Assembly: GCF_034479615.1 (NCBI RefSeq)
Contig: NZ_CP140255.1
Location: 2,604,001-2,668,000 of the forward strand
Origin: Vreelandella neptunia
GTDB lineage: Bacteria > Pseudomonadota > Gammaproteobacteria > Pseudomonadales > Halomonadaceae
Direction: 5' to 3'
Length of the DNA stretch: 64,000 bases
A program made the position numbers and the translations under genes. Below the pieces are notes generated by a model, which had not been told where the DNA came from, ran no database searches, and saw nothing but the letters and a program-made list of their open reading frames with translations. Positions 33,149-45,927 of the stretch are shown in pieces; the stretch's first letter is position 1, and each line of letters starts with the position of its first letter.

Positions 33149-34237
33149 ATGCATAAAGTCATTGCCTTCTATGATGATCGGGTGCTCGCTCACGAGCCCA
33201 ACATTGACGCCGACTTTCTACCGCAACGAATCGATAAACGCATTCGACACTTGCTTGCAGGGCTTCCTGTGCCATGGAAATATCCCGAACACCCCGGCCG
33301 CTTAAAAGCCATACAGCACCTGCTGGAGAAAGCGCCCATTGCGGGCCTGCACATTGAAGGGGGCAGAGCAGCCACCCATGATCAACTCGCCAGGGTGCAT
33401 ACCACTTCCTACCTAAGCGATATCTTTAGCCTGCGCGGGAAGAATGCTTGGTTGGATGTGGATACCACAGCAGTCTCACCAGGTAGCATCGATGCCGCCG
33501 AAGTCGCCGCTGGAACAGCCATTGCCGCAGTAGAAGCCGTAATGGAGAAGCGCGCTAAAAGCGCCTTTGCACTTGTGCGCCCGCCTGGACACCACGCAGA
33601 GCCCGTTCGCGCCCGCGGATTTTGTTTATTCAACAATGTGGCAGTCGCCGCAGCCCATGCGCGCAGCGCACTGGGTTGCGAAAGAGTGCTGATTGTTGAT
33701 TGGGATGCCCATCACGGTAACGGCACCCAGGATATTTTCTGGGCAGAACCGGACGTAATGTTTTTCGATATTCACCGCGCAGCACCCTTCTATCCCGGCT
33801 CAGGCCATCTGGAAGAAGTGGGCGCCGGTTTAGCTGAAGGCACCACGATTAATGTTCCGTTACCGGCTGGCGCTGGCGACGAAGCGTACCTCAAGGCGTT
33901 TCGCGATATTCTTGCCCCGGCCGCAGCGTGGTTTAAGCCCGACATTATTTTAGTCTCGGCAGGATTTGACCCCCACTGGCACGATTTGGCCTTAAACGTT
34001 TCCTATGAAGGTTTTGGCGCACTGACCGGATTCATGCAACAACTGGCCGAACAACACTGCGATGGCCGTTTGGTGTTTGTATTAGAGGGCGGCTATAACC
34101 TGGAGTCACTGGCCAACGGCACTAGAGCCGTCCTTGCCGTATTGGCGGGCAACACCGTGCCTGTGCCCGATACCTGCGGCGTTGCGGAAGTTCAAGCTGC
34201 GGCGGATTTCCACCGCACGGCTTTTCAAGCCGAATAG
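33149..34237 (+). CDS. Histone deacetylase family protein (class II-like amidohydrolase)
   Basis: A 362-residue zinc enzyme of the arginase/deacetylase fold. Motifs RPPGHHAEP (tandem His), FCLFNNVAVAA, DWDAHHGNGTQ (zinc Asp and His), SAGFDPHWHD and EGGYNLESL with the catalytic Tyr region are all intact. Bacterial members act on acetylpolyamines or acetylated proteins; the exact substrate cannot be told. ATG at 33149. Confidence 0.92.
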   Translation: MHKVIAFYDDRVLAHEPNIDADFLPQRIDKRIRHLLAGLPVPWKYPEHPGRLKAIQHLLEKAPIAGLHIEGGRAATHDQLARVHTTSYLSDIFSLRGKNAWLDVDTTAVSPGSIDAAEVAAGTAIAAVEAVMEKRAKSAFALVRPPGHHAEPVRARGFCLFNNVAVAAAHARSALGCERVLIVDWDAHHGNGTQDIFWAEPDVMFFDIHRAAPFYPGSGHLEEVGAGLAEGTTINVPLPAGAGDEAYLKAFRDILAPAAAWFKPDIILVSAGFDPHWHDLALNVSYEGFGALTGFMQQLAEQHCDGRLVFVLEGGYNLESLANGTRAVLAVLAGNTVPVPDTCGVAEVQAAADFHRTAFQAE

Positions 34238-34281
34238 CTTTTTCTGATCCGAATAACATTTTACTGAATAGGGGCTTTGCA

Positions 34282-34314
34282 AATAAAAACGGCACCTCAC
34301 GTTAAGGTGCCGTT
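34282..34314 (-). terminator. Terminator of fadBA
   Basis: A 10-bp perfect stem (34288-34297 with 34305-34314, AACGGCACCT/AGGTGCCGTT) with a seven-base loop; on the minus strand it is followed by a T-rich tract. It lies 38 bp after the fadA stop and 50 bp after the convergent gene, so it may serve both. Confidence 0.88.
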
Positions 34315-34351
34315 CTCTAGTACCGATTCAAAGCGATGAAGCGTGTGGGGA

Positions 34352-37740
<3,389 letters not shown>

Positions 37741-38050
37741 CCGCGCTCTCTCCACATTTTCGGGCTGGCTCTGAAAAGAGAACCCGCCACATTTCTCATA
37801 CGGCTTCCACACGACTTTCATACGGTCGTTTGATTGCCTTAGCTTGGTTGAGTTGCCTGATAACGTCAAGCCCAGACTTTTGGCTAATTTGCTTATTTAC
37901 TGAGACCAGCGCTCTCCGGCATCTGTTCCTACAGCGTCGTCTTAATGAATGTAACGGATCACGCCAGAAGCACGGATTTACACTAGATCAGCGTTAAGCC
38001 TGACAGCCTGTTAGAATCGCGCTTCCTTTTACTTTGCAGGTTATCTTGTT
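37741..38050. promoter_or_regulatory. fadB leader/divergent intergenic region
   Basis: 310 bases between the divergent fadB and DUF5924 genes. An 8-bp direct repeat TCATACGG occurs at 37796-37803 and 37818-37825, exactly 22 bp apart, on the fadB leader side, and could bind a regulator on one DNA face. I see no clear FadR or PsrA site. No ORF is convincing. Confidence 0.4.
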
Positions 38051-39205
38051 ATGGGCGCACTGCTCACGCCTACGCGTATTGAAGCCATTCAGCGGCGAAT
38101 TGAACGCATTGTCGAACGCCTCAAACCCTGGAGCTGGCTTTGGCCTCCGATGGCCTTTGCTGCCGGGCTAAGCAGCTTCTTTTTAGTTGATCGCCAACAA
38201 TGGTTAGGCGCAGCGCTGGCACTGGGATTACTGTTTGCCTGGACGCTACTGCTTTCGGAAGGTTTGATCAGCCGCTGGCTGTCGCGCCGGGGCCACCCCA
38301 CACCAACCCGGGGCGTAACCACCTTTATTGCCCAGATGATTCACCAGGAGACACTTTTCTTCACCCTGCCGTTTATCTTAGTCACTACCGTGTGGAATAG
38401 CGGACAAACGCTGTTTGCGCTACTGGTGGGCGGCATGGCAATACTGTCGATTATCGATCCTCTCTACTTCAAAGTCGCGGAGCGCTGGCGCAGCCTCTAT
38501 TTCGTCTTTCATGCCCAGTGCGTCTTCCTGGTACTACTGGTCACACTCCCCATCATGGTGCACCTTACCACCGGCCAGAGTCTGCTACTGGCCCTGGGGA
38601 TTACCATTCTGGTGGCCTTGCCGAGTTTTTGGCACTTGCTTAAGCAACGCTCGCTCAAACGCTGGTGCGCTTTTTTTGTGTTGACGCTGCTACTCGCCTA
38701 CGGGGCTTGGCTTGGACGTATATGGGTACCGCCTGCCAGCCTCTGGATGACCAGTAGCGCGCTCTCTCCTGGCTTTAATGTTGAGCAGCGCCTGCCCCAA
38801 GGCTCAATGGCGTTAACGCCGCAAGCCATCAGCGAAAATGGCCTTTATGTTTACACCGCTATTCGGGCACCGCGTGGATTAAGTGAAACTATTACCCATG
38901 CCTGGCATCACAATGGTGTGCCAATGGATGTTGTGGAGCTTAATATCGATGGCGGACGCGAGCAGGGTTACCGCGCATGGAGCCACAAACAAAACTTTCC
39001 CGAAGACCCTAGCGGCGATTGGCGCATTGATATCATGACAGGTACTGGCCAGCGCTTGGGATTAATACGTTTTGAGGTCTCAGACGATGCTCAGCAAGCC
39101 ACGCTGGCAGATGGAGAGATACGCGCCAGTGGTCTAAGTGGATTAAACTTACGGCGGTTCGTGCCGGGTCGACCTAACGATGAAGAGGCGCGACCGGAAG
39201 ATTGA
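38051..39205 (+). CDS. DUF5924/DUF2914 membrane protein
   Basis: A 384-residue protein. About six to seven membrane helices fill residues 30-235 (DUF5924-like); the C-terminal ~110 residues (GLYVYTAIRAPRGLSETITHAWHHNG ... DWRIDIMTGTGQRLGLIRFEV) match DUF2914, a soluble, probably periplasmic domain. Function unknown. ATG at 38051. It stands alone between fadB and slyA. Confidence 0.75.
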   Translation: MGALLTPTRIEAIQRRIERIVERLKPWSWLWPPMAFAAGLSSFFLVDRQQWLGAALALGLLFAWTLLLSEGLISRWLSRRGHPTPTRGVTTFIAQMIHQETLFFTLPFILVTTVWNSGQTLFALLVGGMAILSIIDPLYFKVAERWRSLYFVFHAQCVFLVLLVTLPIMVHLTTGQSLLLALGITILVALPSFWHLLKQRSLKRWCAFFVLTLLLAYGAWLGRIWVPPASLWMTSSALSPGFNVEQRLPQGSMALTPQAISENGLYVYTAIRAPRGLSETITHAWHHNGVPMDVVELNIDGGREQGYRAWSHKQNFPEDPSGDWRIDIMTGTGQRLGLIRFEVSDDAQQATLADGEIRASGLSGLNLRRFVPGRPNDEEARPED

Positions 39206-39281
39206 AGGCTTAAGCGCCTTGCATTCAGCGGCGTAGCTTATGACAATTCGACTACTCACATTTATTGGCAGCTAGTTACCT

Positions 39282-39734
39282 ATGGCTTCAACGATTGGAT
39301 TTCGCATCGCACGCTTGCCCCACCTATGGCGCTCCATCTTGGATCGCCGCTTGGCGCCCTTGGGATTAACCCAAACACGCTGGGTGACGCTGTATCACCT
39401 GTGGCGTCTTGGCGAAGGCCATCCACAGTGCGATCTCGCCCGTGCGATTGGCGTTGAGGCGCCCTCTCTTGTTCGCACCTTGGGCCAGCTCGAAGAACAA
39501 GGCTTAGTTGAGCGTCGAGCCTGCGACAACGACCGTCGCAGCAAGCGGATTTATCTTACCCCTGCCGCTATGCCGCTGCTGGAACAGATCGACAGCGTTG
39601 CGCAACAAGCGCGCAAAGAGATGTTCGCTGGCTTAAGCGAAGAGAACCTCGAACAACTCAACGAATGGTTGGCGGTGATTGAATCCAACGGCTTAGCGAT
39701 ACAAGCACGGGATCAGGATAGCCCAGTATCTTGA
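39282..39734 (+). CDS. slyA: MarR-family regulator SlyA
   Basis: A 150-residue winged-helix protein. LAPLGLTQTRWVTLYHLWRLGEGHPQCDLARAIGVEAPSLVRTLGQLEEQGLVERR and the DRRSKRIYLT wing follow SlyA/MarR. These repress or counter-silence genes and respond to small aromatic ligands. The last 22 bp overlap the end of the convergent gene at 39713. Confidence 0.87.
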   Translation: MASTIGFRIARLPHLWRSILDRRLAPLGLTQTRWVTLYHLWRLGEGHPQCDLARAIGVEAPSLVRTLGQLEEQGLVERRACDNDRRSKRIYLTPAAMPLLEQIDSVAQQARKEMFAGLSEENLEQLNEWLAVIESNGLAIQARDQDSPVS

Positions 39735-40279
39735 TCGCTTACTTTGGAAGACGACTTCTCAGTGCCCTTTAACGGCTGGCTGAAAGGCTGGTCGGCACGA
39801 CCACGCAGCGCCTCCCGCAGTTGCTGAAATTCAGGTAGGTAGGTCGCGAATCGCTCCGCGGTTTGCGACTCCCACCACCAAAGCGTCAATGCATAAGGGG
39901 TTGACTGCACCACCAAGGCGTCTTGCGGTAAGCGTTCAAGCAGTGTTTTTAACGCTGCTGTGGCGGCATCAGGTAAAGGCCGCAAAGGGGCTATCCGCCA
40001 GCGCCAGCCAGCATGAAATGGCGTTAAGGCTTCACTGGCATTGCTGTCTCTTACCAATAGAAAATCAGGCCCCGGCCCTTCCTGGGGATAGTGCCAGCGA
40101 TAAGCTGGCATGGTACCTCTAAAATGGTGTAGTGGCGGCTTTTCCAGTTTAATGCTGACGCCCTGTTTAGCGATTTGAGTGCGCAGCGCCTGCTGGCGTT
40201 TTTGACGCGGGCTAGGCTTTAGCCACATCACCGGCGCAATGACAAACAGCATAATAAACACGATAATTAACCATTCCAT
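39713..40279 (-). CDS. Membrane-anchored protein of unknown function
   Basis: A 188-residue protein with one N-terminal membrane helix (about 3-20), then a basic segment (KPSPRQKRQQALRTQIAKQG) and a soluble domain with several Trp. I do not recognise the family. ATG at 40279 follows GGAGG. It converges on slyA with an overlap of 22 bp; its last ~25 residues, Ser- and Lys-rich, are coded in part by that overlap. Confidence 0.65.
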   Translation of the reverse strand: MEWLIIVFIMLFVIAPVMWLKPSPRQKRQQALRTQIAKQGVSIKLEKPPLHHFRGTMPAYRWHYPQEGPGPDFLLVRDSNASEALTPFHAGWRWRIAPLRPLPDAATAALKTLLERLPQDALVVQSTPYALTLWWWESQTAERFATYLPEFQQLREALRGRADQPFSQPLKGTEKSSSKVSDQDTGLS

Positions 40280-40443
40280 CTCTACATTTCCTCCCACATA
40301 AGCCACACTATATAAACTATTCTAAAAACCATGACTCAGGTCGCTGTTTTGACTCAAGTCATTGTTAAAACAGGACACGCCATCTAAAGTAACGGTCATT
40401 GAACAAAGAACCTCTTTGTTACCTACTGCCAAGGAGATACGCC

Positions 40444-40896
40444 ATGAGCTATCACCACATTTTAGTTGCCGTTGACTTAACCAAAGACTCCCACAAGATT
40501 CTGGAACGTGCCGTTGCGATCGCAGAGCGCAACGATCAAGCCAAAATCTCCATTATGCATACCCTGGAGCCGCTGGGGTTTGCCTACGGCGGCGATATCC
40601 CCATGGACTTGACCAGCATCCAGGATCAATTGGATGAACACGCCAAAAAACGTTTAGCCGAAATCGCCGCCCCACATATTGCCGAGGCTGACCAGCACGT
40701 CGTGGTGGGTATGCCCGACACCGAAATCCACCGTTTTGCTGAAGAACACGGTGTAGATTTGATCGTGGTGGGCTCCCACGGCCGCCACGGCTTCGCCCTT
40801 CTGCTCGGCTCAACCTCTACCGGCGTACTTCACGGCGCCCAATGCGATGTCCTCGCGGTACGCGTGGGTAAAAAAGGCGAAAAAAGCGACGAATAA
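40444..40896 (+). CDS. Universal stress protein (UspA type)
   Basis: A 150-residue UspA-fold protein: SYHHILVAVDLTKDSHKILERAV at the start and DLIVVGSHGRHGFALLLGSTSTGVLHGAQCDVLAVRV at the end. The latter is a GxxG-(9x)-GS/T ATP-binding-like motif, although UspA proper does not bind ATP. Such proteins rise under starvation, oxidative or osmotic stress. ATG at 40444 follows AAGGAGA. Confidence 0.93.
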   Translation: MSYHHILVAVDLTKDSHKILERAVAIAERNDQAKISIMHTLEPLGFAYGGDIPMDLTSIQDQLDEHAKKRLAEIAAPHIAEADQHVVVGMPDTEIHRFAEEHGVDLIVVGSHGRHGFALLLGSTSTGVLHGAQCDVLAVRVGKKGEKSDE

Positions 40897-40920
40897 TCTA
40901 CTGCGTTGTATTGCTTACAA

Positions 40921-40945
40921 AAAAGGCGCCCATACGGCGCCTTTT
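40921..40945. terminator. Bidirectional terminator between the Usp gene and uup
   Basis: A perfect 10-bp stem AAAAGGCGCC/GGCGCCTTTT (40921-40930 with 40936-40945), loop CATAC, with T-rich ends on both strands. It lies between two convergent genes and fits both. Confidence 0.92.
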
Positions 40946-40958
40946 AACGTTTTATAGC

Positions 40959-42875
40959 TTATTCGCCAGCAGCCATCGCTTCCAGCTCCATCCAGCGTTC
41001 CATCGCGACTTCTAATGCCTTCTGCACCTTTTCAAGCGTTTGCAGCTTAGCCGTAACGGCGTCAGCATCCTGCTGATAAAACGCTGGGTCACCGATTTCA
41101 CTCTCCAGCGCCTCTACTTTCCCCTCAAGACGCTCGATTTCGGCGGGCAGTGCATCTAATTCACGCTGCAAATTATACGAGAGTTTGACGCTTTTCTTGG
41201 CCGTTGCGGCAGGTGCTTCAGCCACTTTTTTGGGGGCTTCTGAGGTGGGTTCGGTTCGCTGACGCGCCGCCCCTTCCCAAGGTGCTGGAGGCAGCTTGCC
41301 CCCCTGACGAATCCAGTCGGTATAGCCACCCACGTATTCACGCACAACGCCATCGCCTTCGAACGCCAACATACTGGTCACCACGTTATCCATAAAGGTT
41401 CGGTCGTGGGAGACCAGTAGCAGCGTGCCATCAAAATCGAGCAGCAGCTCTTCAAGCAGCTCCAGGGTTTCCATGTCGAGGTCGTTGGTCGGCTCATCGA
41501 GCACCAGCACGTTAGCTGGCTGCGTGAACAGTTTGGCCAACAGCAGGCGGTTGGACTCGCCACCGGAGAGCGCTTTCACCGGCTGGCGCACCCGCTCGGG
41601 GGTGAACAGAAAGTCCTGCAGGTAGCTCATCACGTGGCGATCTTTACCGCCCACGCTGACCCGGTCGCTGCCTTGGGCAACGTTGTCGTAAACGGTTTTT
41701 TCCAGTTCAAGCCCGGCGCGCAGCTGGTCGAAATAGGCCACTTTCAGGTTGGTGCCCATCTGTACCTTGCCTTCACTGGGTTCCAATTCCCCCAGCAGGA
41801 TTTTCAGCAGGGTTGTCTTGCCCGCACCGTTGCGACCCAGGAAGCCAATACGGTCACCGCGCAGTACTTCAAGGTTGATATCGCGCAGTATCACCTCGTC
41901 ACCAAACCGCTGGGTGACGCCTTGCAGCTCCACAACGCGCTTGCCGGTACGCTCACCGCGATCCACCGTCAGGTTGGCATTGCCCTGGCGCTCGCGGCGC
42001 TGGCTCCGCTCGTTGCGCATCGCTTCCAGCGCGCGCACTCGGCCCTCGTTACGGGTACGCCGGGCTTTAACGCCCTGACGAATCCAGGCTTCTTCCTGGG
42101 CAAGTTTTTTATCGAACTCGGCGTTCTCCCGGGCTTCCACTTCAAGCTCATGCTGCTTGCGGGCCTGGTACTCTTCGTACTTGCCGGGATAGCGACCTAG
42201 CTGGCCGCGATCCAGCTCCAGAATATTGGTGGCCAGTTTGGAAAGAAACGCCCTATCGTGGGTAATCAGCAGCACCGCGCCATTAAACGCCAGCAGTTGC
42301 TCTTCCAACCAGGCGATGGTGTCTAAGTCCAAATGGTTGGTGGGCTCATCGAGCAGCAGTAAATCAGGCTCGGCGACCAGGGCACGCGCCAACGCCACCC
42401 GGCGCCGCCAGCCACCGGAGAGCGAGCTCATCTCAGCCGCTGGGGGCAGGCCCAAGCGGGTCAGCACGGTATCGATACGCTGGTGGAAAGACCAACCATC
42501 AATGGCTTCCAGACGCGTTTGCAGGGTCGCCATGCGATCCATATCAGGGTCTGGATCATTGATAAGATGGTCGTACTCGGAGAGTAGCTCCCCAGCTTCC
42601 GGCAGACCTTGGGCGACCATATCGAAAATGGTCAGGCCAGATGACTCGGGCAACTCCTGAGCCAGCACGCCTATCTTGAGGCCAGGTGCTCGCCAGATTG
42701 AGCCATCATCGGGAAGGATATCCCCCGCTACCAGCTTCAGCAGAGTGGATTTGCCGGTGCCGTTGCGCCCGACCAGCGCCAGCCGTTCGCCTTTTTCAAC
42801 CGTCAGGTCGGCGCGATTGAGTAGTACATGGGTGCCGTAGGCGAGTTGCAGCTGTTCGAGTCGTAACAGGGTCAC
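40959..42875 (-). CDS. uup: ABC-F ATPase Uup
   Basis: A 638-residue ABC-F protein with two ATPase domains. Walker A motifs GRNGTGKST (about 37-45) and GRNGAGKTT (about 347-355), signatures LSGGWRRR and LSGGESNR, and the linker with EAWIRQGVKARRTRNEGRVRALEAMR match Uup. A C-terminal coiled coil (about 560-635) is the DNA-binding tail of Uup. ABC-F proteins act on stalled ribosomes; Uup is also tied to transposon excision and ribosome assembly. The start is GTG at 42875 after AGGAGG. Confidence 0.93.
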   Translation of the reverse strand: MTLLRLEQLQLAYGTHVLLNRADLTVEKGERLALVGRNGTGKSTLLKLVAGDILPDDGSIWRAPGLKIGVLAQELPESSGLTIFDMVAQGLPEAGELLSEYDHLINDPDPDMDRMATLQTRLEAIDGWSFHQRIDTVLTRLGLPPAAEMSSLSGGWRRRVALARALVAEPDLLLLDEPTNHLDLDTIAWLEEQLLAFNGAVLLITHDRAFLSKLATNILELDRGQLGRYPGKYEEYQARKQHELEVEARENAEFDKKLAQEEAWIRQGVKARRTRNEGRVRALEAMRNERSQRRERQGNANLTVDRGERTGKRVVELQGVTQRFGDEVILRDINLEVLRGDRIGFLGRNGAGKTTLLKILLGELEPSEGKVQMGTNLKVAYFDQLRAGLELEKTVYDNVAQGSDRVSVGGKDRHVMSYLQDFLFTPERVRQPVKALSGGESNRLLLAKLFTQPANVLVLDEPTNDLDMETLELLEELLLDFDGTLLLVSHDRTFMDNVVTSMLAFEGDGVVREYVGGYTDWIRQGGKLPPAPWEGAARQRTEPTSEAPKKVAEAPAATAKKSVKLSYNLQRELDALPAEIERLEGKVEALESEIGDPAFYQQDADAVTAKLQTLEKVQKALEVAMERWMELEAMAAGE

Positions 42876-43039
42876 GCGGTGTCCTCCTAAATCGTGAGGC
42901 GCACAGTGTAACGCATGAGCGGCCCAGGAGGGGGAACCATATAGAGGTGAATCGTAGAGCGGAAATCACCAGCGTGATACCGTTTTGCCAGCAACGACAA
43001 TATCTCAACCAAAAAACGACTTTTAAAGGCGGGCTGAAC

Positions 43040-44053
43040 GTGACGGTGACCGTCTCGATGCATTTTGTAAATGAGCTGTTTAAAGGCTTACCCAACAGCT
43101 CAACATCGCCCACACGCTACCTGGAACGGGCGGGTATTTCTCCCTTTTTACTTTCGGCCCCCCATGGCCGCGTCACGGTTGAGCAGTTTGCCGAACTGTA
43201 TCGCGGGCTGGTGAACGAACTGGACGACGAAACGCCCGGCTTTTTTTCCCGCCCATTGCGGGGAGGCACCCTGAAGCTGCTGTGTTTAAGCATGCTGGAT
43301 GCGCCCAATTTGCAGGTGGCACTGCACCGCTATACGCAGTTTTTCCGTATTCTTCTCGACGACTTTGGCTATGCATTTACGCTCGAAGGCGATTTCGCTC
43401 GCATGGCGCTAGTAGAGCATGCGCCCTTGCTGGGCAGCCGCACTCTGATTCATGAGCTGATGCTCAAGCTGTTTCACGGCATCGCGTCGTGGATGATTGC
43501 GCGTAAAATACCGCCTATTTTGATGGAGTGCGCTTACCCCCAGCCGCCACACAGCGCTGATTATCTCTATTTTTACCCCGGCACGGTGCGCTTTGAACAG
43601 GCACAAACCGCAATTTATATCGACCGCGACTTCCTTGATCACCCTATTCGGCAGACCAAGAAACACCTGGGCGCTTTTCTAAAGCGCGCCCCGGCAGACT
43701 GGTTCTATGTGTCGTTTGCAGATCGCCTGCTAACCCACCGGGTGCGCGAACACCTCGCACGCCACCTGACCACTTCCGGCACAGTGCAAAGCGTCGCTGA
43801 TGCGTTGCATATGTCCCCACGTACACTGGCGCGGCATCTCAAAAGGGAGGGCACTCACTTTCAAGCGGTCAAGGATGAGTACCGCCGCGATGTAGCGATT
43901 CAGGCTCTTACCTGCAGTGAGAAGCCGCTGATCAGCATCGCGGAGGCGTTGAGCTTCGAGGATCTAGCCTGCTTTAGCCGAGCTTTCAAAACCTGGACAG
44001 GCAACTCCCCCGCCGCGTATCGCAAAGCACGCACGGCGGGAAATGCTCTCTGA
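43040..44053 (+). CDS. AraC-family regulator with arabinose-binding-like N-terminal domain
   Basis: A 337-residue regulator of the OruR/ArgR-like branch: an N-terminal domain with TRYLERAGISPFLL and a C-terminal helix-turn-helix pair (VQSVADALHMSPRTLARHLKREGTHF, ISIAEALSFEDLACFSRAFKTWTGNSPAAYRK). It converges on the acyl-CoA catabolic cluster and may control it; sensors of this type often respond to a substrate of the nearby pathway. GTG at 43040 gives the family's usual N terminus (VTVTVSMHFVNELF); GTG at 42947 and ATG at 43058 are alternatives. Confidence 0.82.
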   Translation: MTVTVSMHFVNELFKGLPNSSTSPTRYLERAGISPFLLSAPHGRVTVEQFAELYRGLVNELDDETPGFFSRPLRGGTLKLLCLSMLDAPNLQVALHRYTQFFRILLDDFGYAFTLEGDFARMALVEHAPLLGSRTLIHELMLKLFHGIASWMIARKIPPILMECAYPQPPHSADYLYFYPGTVRFEQAQTAIYIDRDFLDHPIRQTKKHLGAFLKRAPADWFYVSFADRLLTHRVREHLARHLTTSGTVQSVADALHMSPRTLARHLKREGTHFQAVKDEYRRDVAIQALTCSEKPLISIAEALSFEDLACFSRAFKTWTGNSPAAYRKARTAGNAL

Positions 44054-44099
44054 TCGTGCAAAGCTATAGCAGTTACCTGAATGAAGGCATCAGTGCCGC

Positions 44100-44186
44100 G
44101 GGCAGGTTTCCGCGAGGGCGCTGTGAATCCATCCGTGGACGCTACTTTTTCCATCCATGGAAAAAGACCCTCGCTCCAACCTGCCC
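44100..44186. repeat. Complex imperfect palindrome, probable dispersed repeat element
   Basis: An outer 9-bp stem (44100-44108 GGGCAGGTT with 44178-44186), a second 7-bp stem GCGAGGG/CCCTCGC (44112-44118 with 44168-44174), and inside it two hairpins: a small one with TCCA/TGGA (44128-44139) and a 10-bp one CTTTTTCCAT/ATGGAAAAAG with a two-base loop (44145-44166). It lies between two convergent genes. The design is that of BIME/REP-type intergenic elements; no other copy is in this window. Confidence 0.7.
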
Positions 44187-44233
44187 TCGTACCCTGTGGA
44201 TGAGCAGTTGTGAAGGAGTAATCCTAAGAGTAT

Positions 44234-45886
44234 CTAAATTTCGCTGCGAATACGTTTTTTATCCAGCTTGCCCACGCTGGTTTTGGGTATCTCATCGACG
44301 AAGCGAATCATGCTGGGAACCGCCCAGCGGTTGAGCTTTCCTTGAGCCACAAACTGCTCTAAGAACGCCTGGACAGTTTCAGTAGTGGGCGGGTTATTCA
44401 GATCCACTGGGACAGCTAAAGCAGCAGGACGCTCTCCCCACTTATCGTCCGCGACCCCAATCACCGCCACTTCGGCAATACCTGGGCACTGACTGATATA
44501 GCTCTCCAGCTCTAACGACGAGAGCCACTCACCGCCGGTTTTAATCACGTCTTTTATGCGGTCGCTAATGGTCAAAAAGCCCCGCTCATCAAGGGAGCCC
44601 ACATCCCCGGTGTGCAGCCAGCCGTTGCGCCATAGCTCCGCACTGCACTTCTCCTCTTTGTAGTAGGCCTGGGTCAGCCAAGGCGCTTGAACACGCACTT
44701 CGCCAACGCTTTTACCATCATTGGGTAGCGGCTCGCCGTCCGCATCAACCACTTGCAGTTTAACCAATGGTATCGGCAGGCCCGCTTTACAGCGCCAGGG
44801 TAGCTGGGTCTCAAAATCAGCGTCGCCGATATCCTGCGGTAGAATATCGGCAGTGAGTAGCGGGCAGGTTTCCGACATGCCATATGCACTGCGAGTGTCG
44901 ATCCCCAACGCCCATGCCTTGCTCGCTAGCGACTCGGTTAACGCACTGCCGCCGACCAAAACTTTCCAGCCGGAGAGGTCGACCTGCTTTGAGGCAATCG
45001 CCTCGGCGCTGACTACCATGTTGAGCAGGGTGGGAACGCAGTGGGAGAAGTCGACCTTCTCGCTAACCAGCAGCTTGACCAGCATTTCCGGCTCGTAGCG
45101 GCCAGGGTAGACCTGGGTAGCCCCCATCAGCGTGGCGGTATACGGCACTCCCCAGGCGTGAACGTGAAACATGGGGGTAATGGGCATATAGACCTTGTCG
45201 CGGTTGAGCAGCTCAAAACCGGGCGCCTGGAAAGCGCTAGACTCGTTCAATGTGTGCAGCACCAACTGGCGGTGGGTAAAGAAAACCCCTTTGGGGTTAC
45301 CCGTAGTGCCGGTGGTATAGAACAGTGTGGCGACGGCGTTTTCATCAAAGGAGGGAAAGTCATAGTGAATGGGCTGCTGGCTTAATAGCGCTTCAAACTC
45401 GCCCACCAGCGGCAGCGTGGTATCGATTGTTTGCGGAGCCTCCTGACACAGCAGATAGCCACGTACTTGGGGCAGCTTATCGGCCAGCGGCTCAAGCAGC
45501 GGCACAAACTCTTCGTGCACGATGACGAAAACGTCTTCGGCATGCTCCATGGTGTAGAGGATTTGCTCCGGAGCCAGGCGCACGTTCACCGTGTGGAGTA
45601 CCGCGCCGATCATTGGAATGGCAAAAAAGCACTCCAGATAGCGGTGGCTATCCCAATCCAGCACCGCTACCACGTCACCGGCTTGTACGCCCTGTGACGT
45701 CAGCGTATGGGCCAGTTGGTGCACTCTCTCACGAAAACGCTCGTAGCTGTGACGGCTCTGATCCCGGTAGACAATCTGATTGTCGCCTGCCATGCGCACA
45801 CCTGCCTCCAGCAGGTCGCCAATCATTAAAGCGGGGTTCGTCGCAGAGGCCGTGGCGGGTAAAATTTTCGGGGTTACTGAAGGCAT
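44234..45886 (-). CDS. AMP-forming acyl-CoA synthetase (medium/long-chain type)
   Basis: A 550-residue adenylate-forming ligase. P-loop-like TLFYTTGTTGNPKGVFFTH, SAYGMSETCPLL, the hinge LHTGDVGSLDERGFLTISDRIKDVIKTGGEW and the C-terminal catalytic Lys in SVGKLDKK are intact. It resembles AlkK-type fatty acyl-CoA ligases. ATG at 45886 follows AAAGGAGTG; the open frame goes on upstream but that overlaps the thiolase. Last gene of a five-gene minus-strand cluster. Confidence 0.9.
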   Translation of the reverse strand: MPSVTPKILPATASATNPALMIGDLLEAGVRMAGDNQIVYRDQSRHSYERFRERVHQLAHTLTSQGVQAGDVVAVLDWDSHRYLECFFAIPMIGAVLHTVNVRLAPEQILYTMEHAEDVFVIVHEEFVPLLEPLADKLPQVRGYLLCQEAPQTIDTTLPLVGEFEALLSQQPIHYDFPSFDENAVATLFYTTGTTGNPKGVFFTHRQLVLHTLNESSAFQAPGFELLNRDKVYMPITPMFHVHAWGVPYTATLMGATQVYPGRYEPEMLVKLLVSEKVDFSHCVPTLLNMVVSAEAIASKQVDLSGWKVLVGGSALTESLASKAWALGIDTRSAYGMSETCPLLTADILPQDIGDADFETQLPWRCKAGLPIPLVKLQVVDADGEPLPNDGKSVGEVRVQAPWLTQAYYKEEKCSAELWRNGWLHTGDVGSLDERGFLTISDRIKDVIKTGGEWLSSLELESYISQCPGIAEVAVIGVADDKWGERPAALAVPVDLNNPPTTETVQAFLEQFVAQGKLNRWAVPSMIRFVDEIPKTSVGKLDKKRIRSEI

Positions 45887-45927
45887 AAACACTCCTTTAA
45901 ACGTGTTCTTGTGGTAATCAAATCGGA

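Noticed and set aside
37741..37869. 43-codon extension of fadB
   Set aside because: Not FadB-like; a strong ribosome-binding site precedes ATG at 37740.
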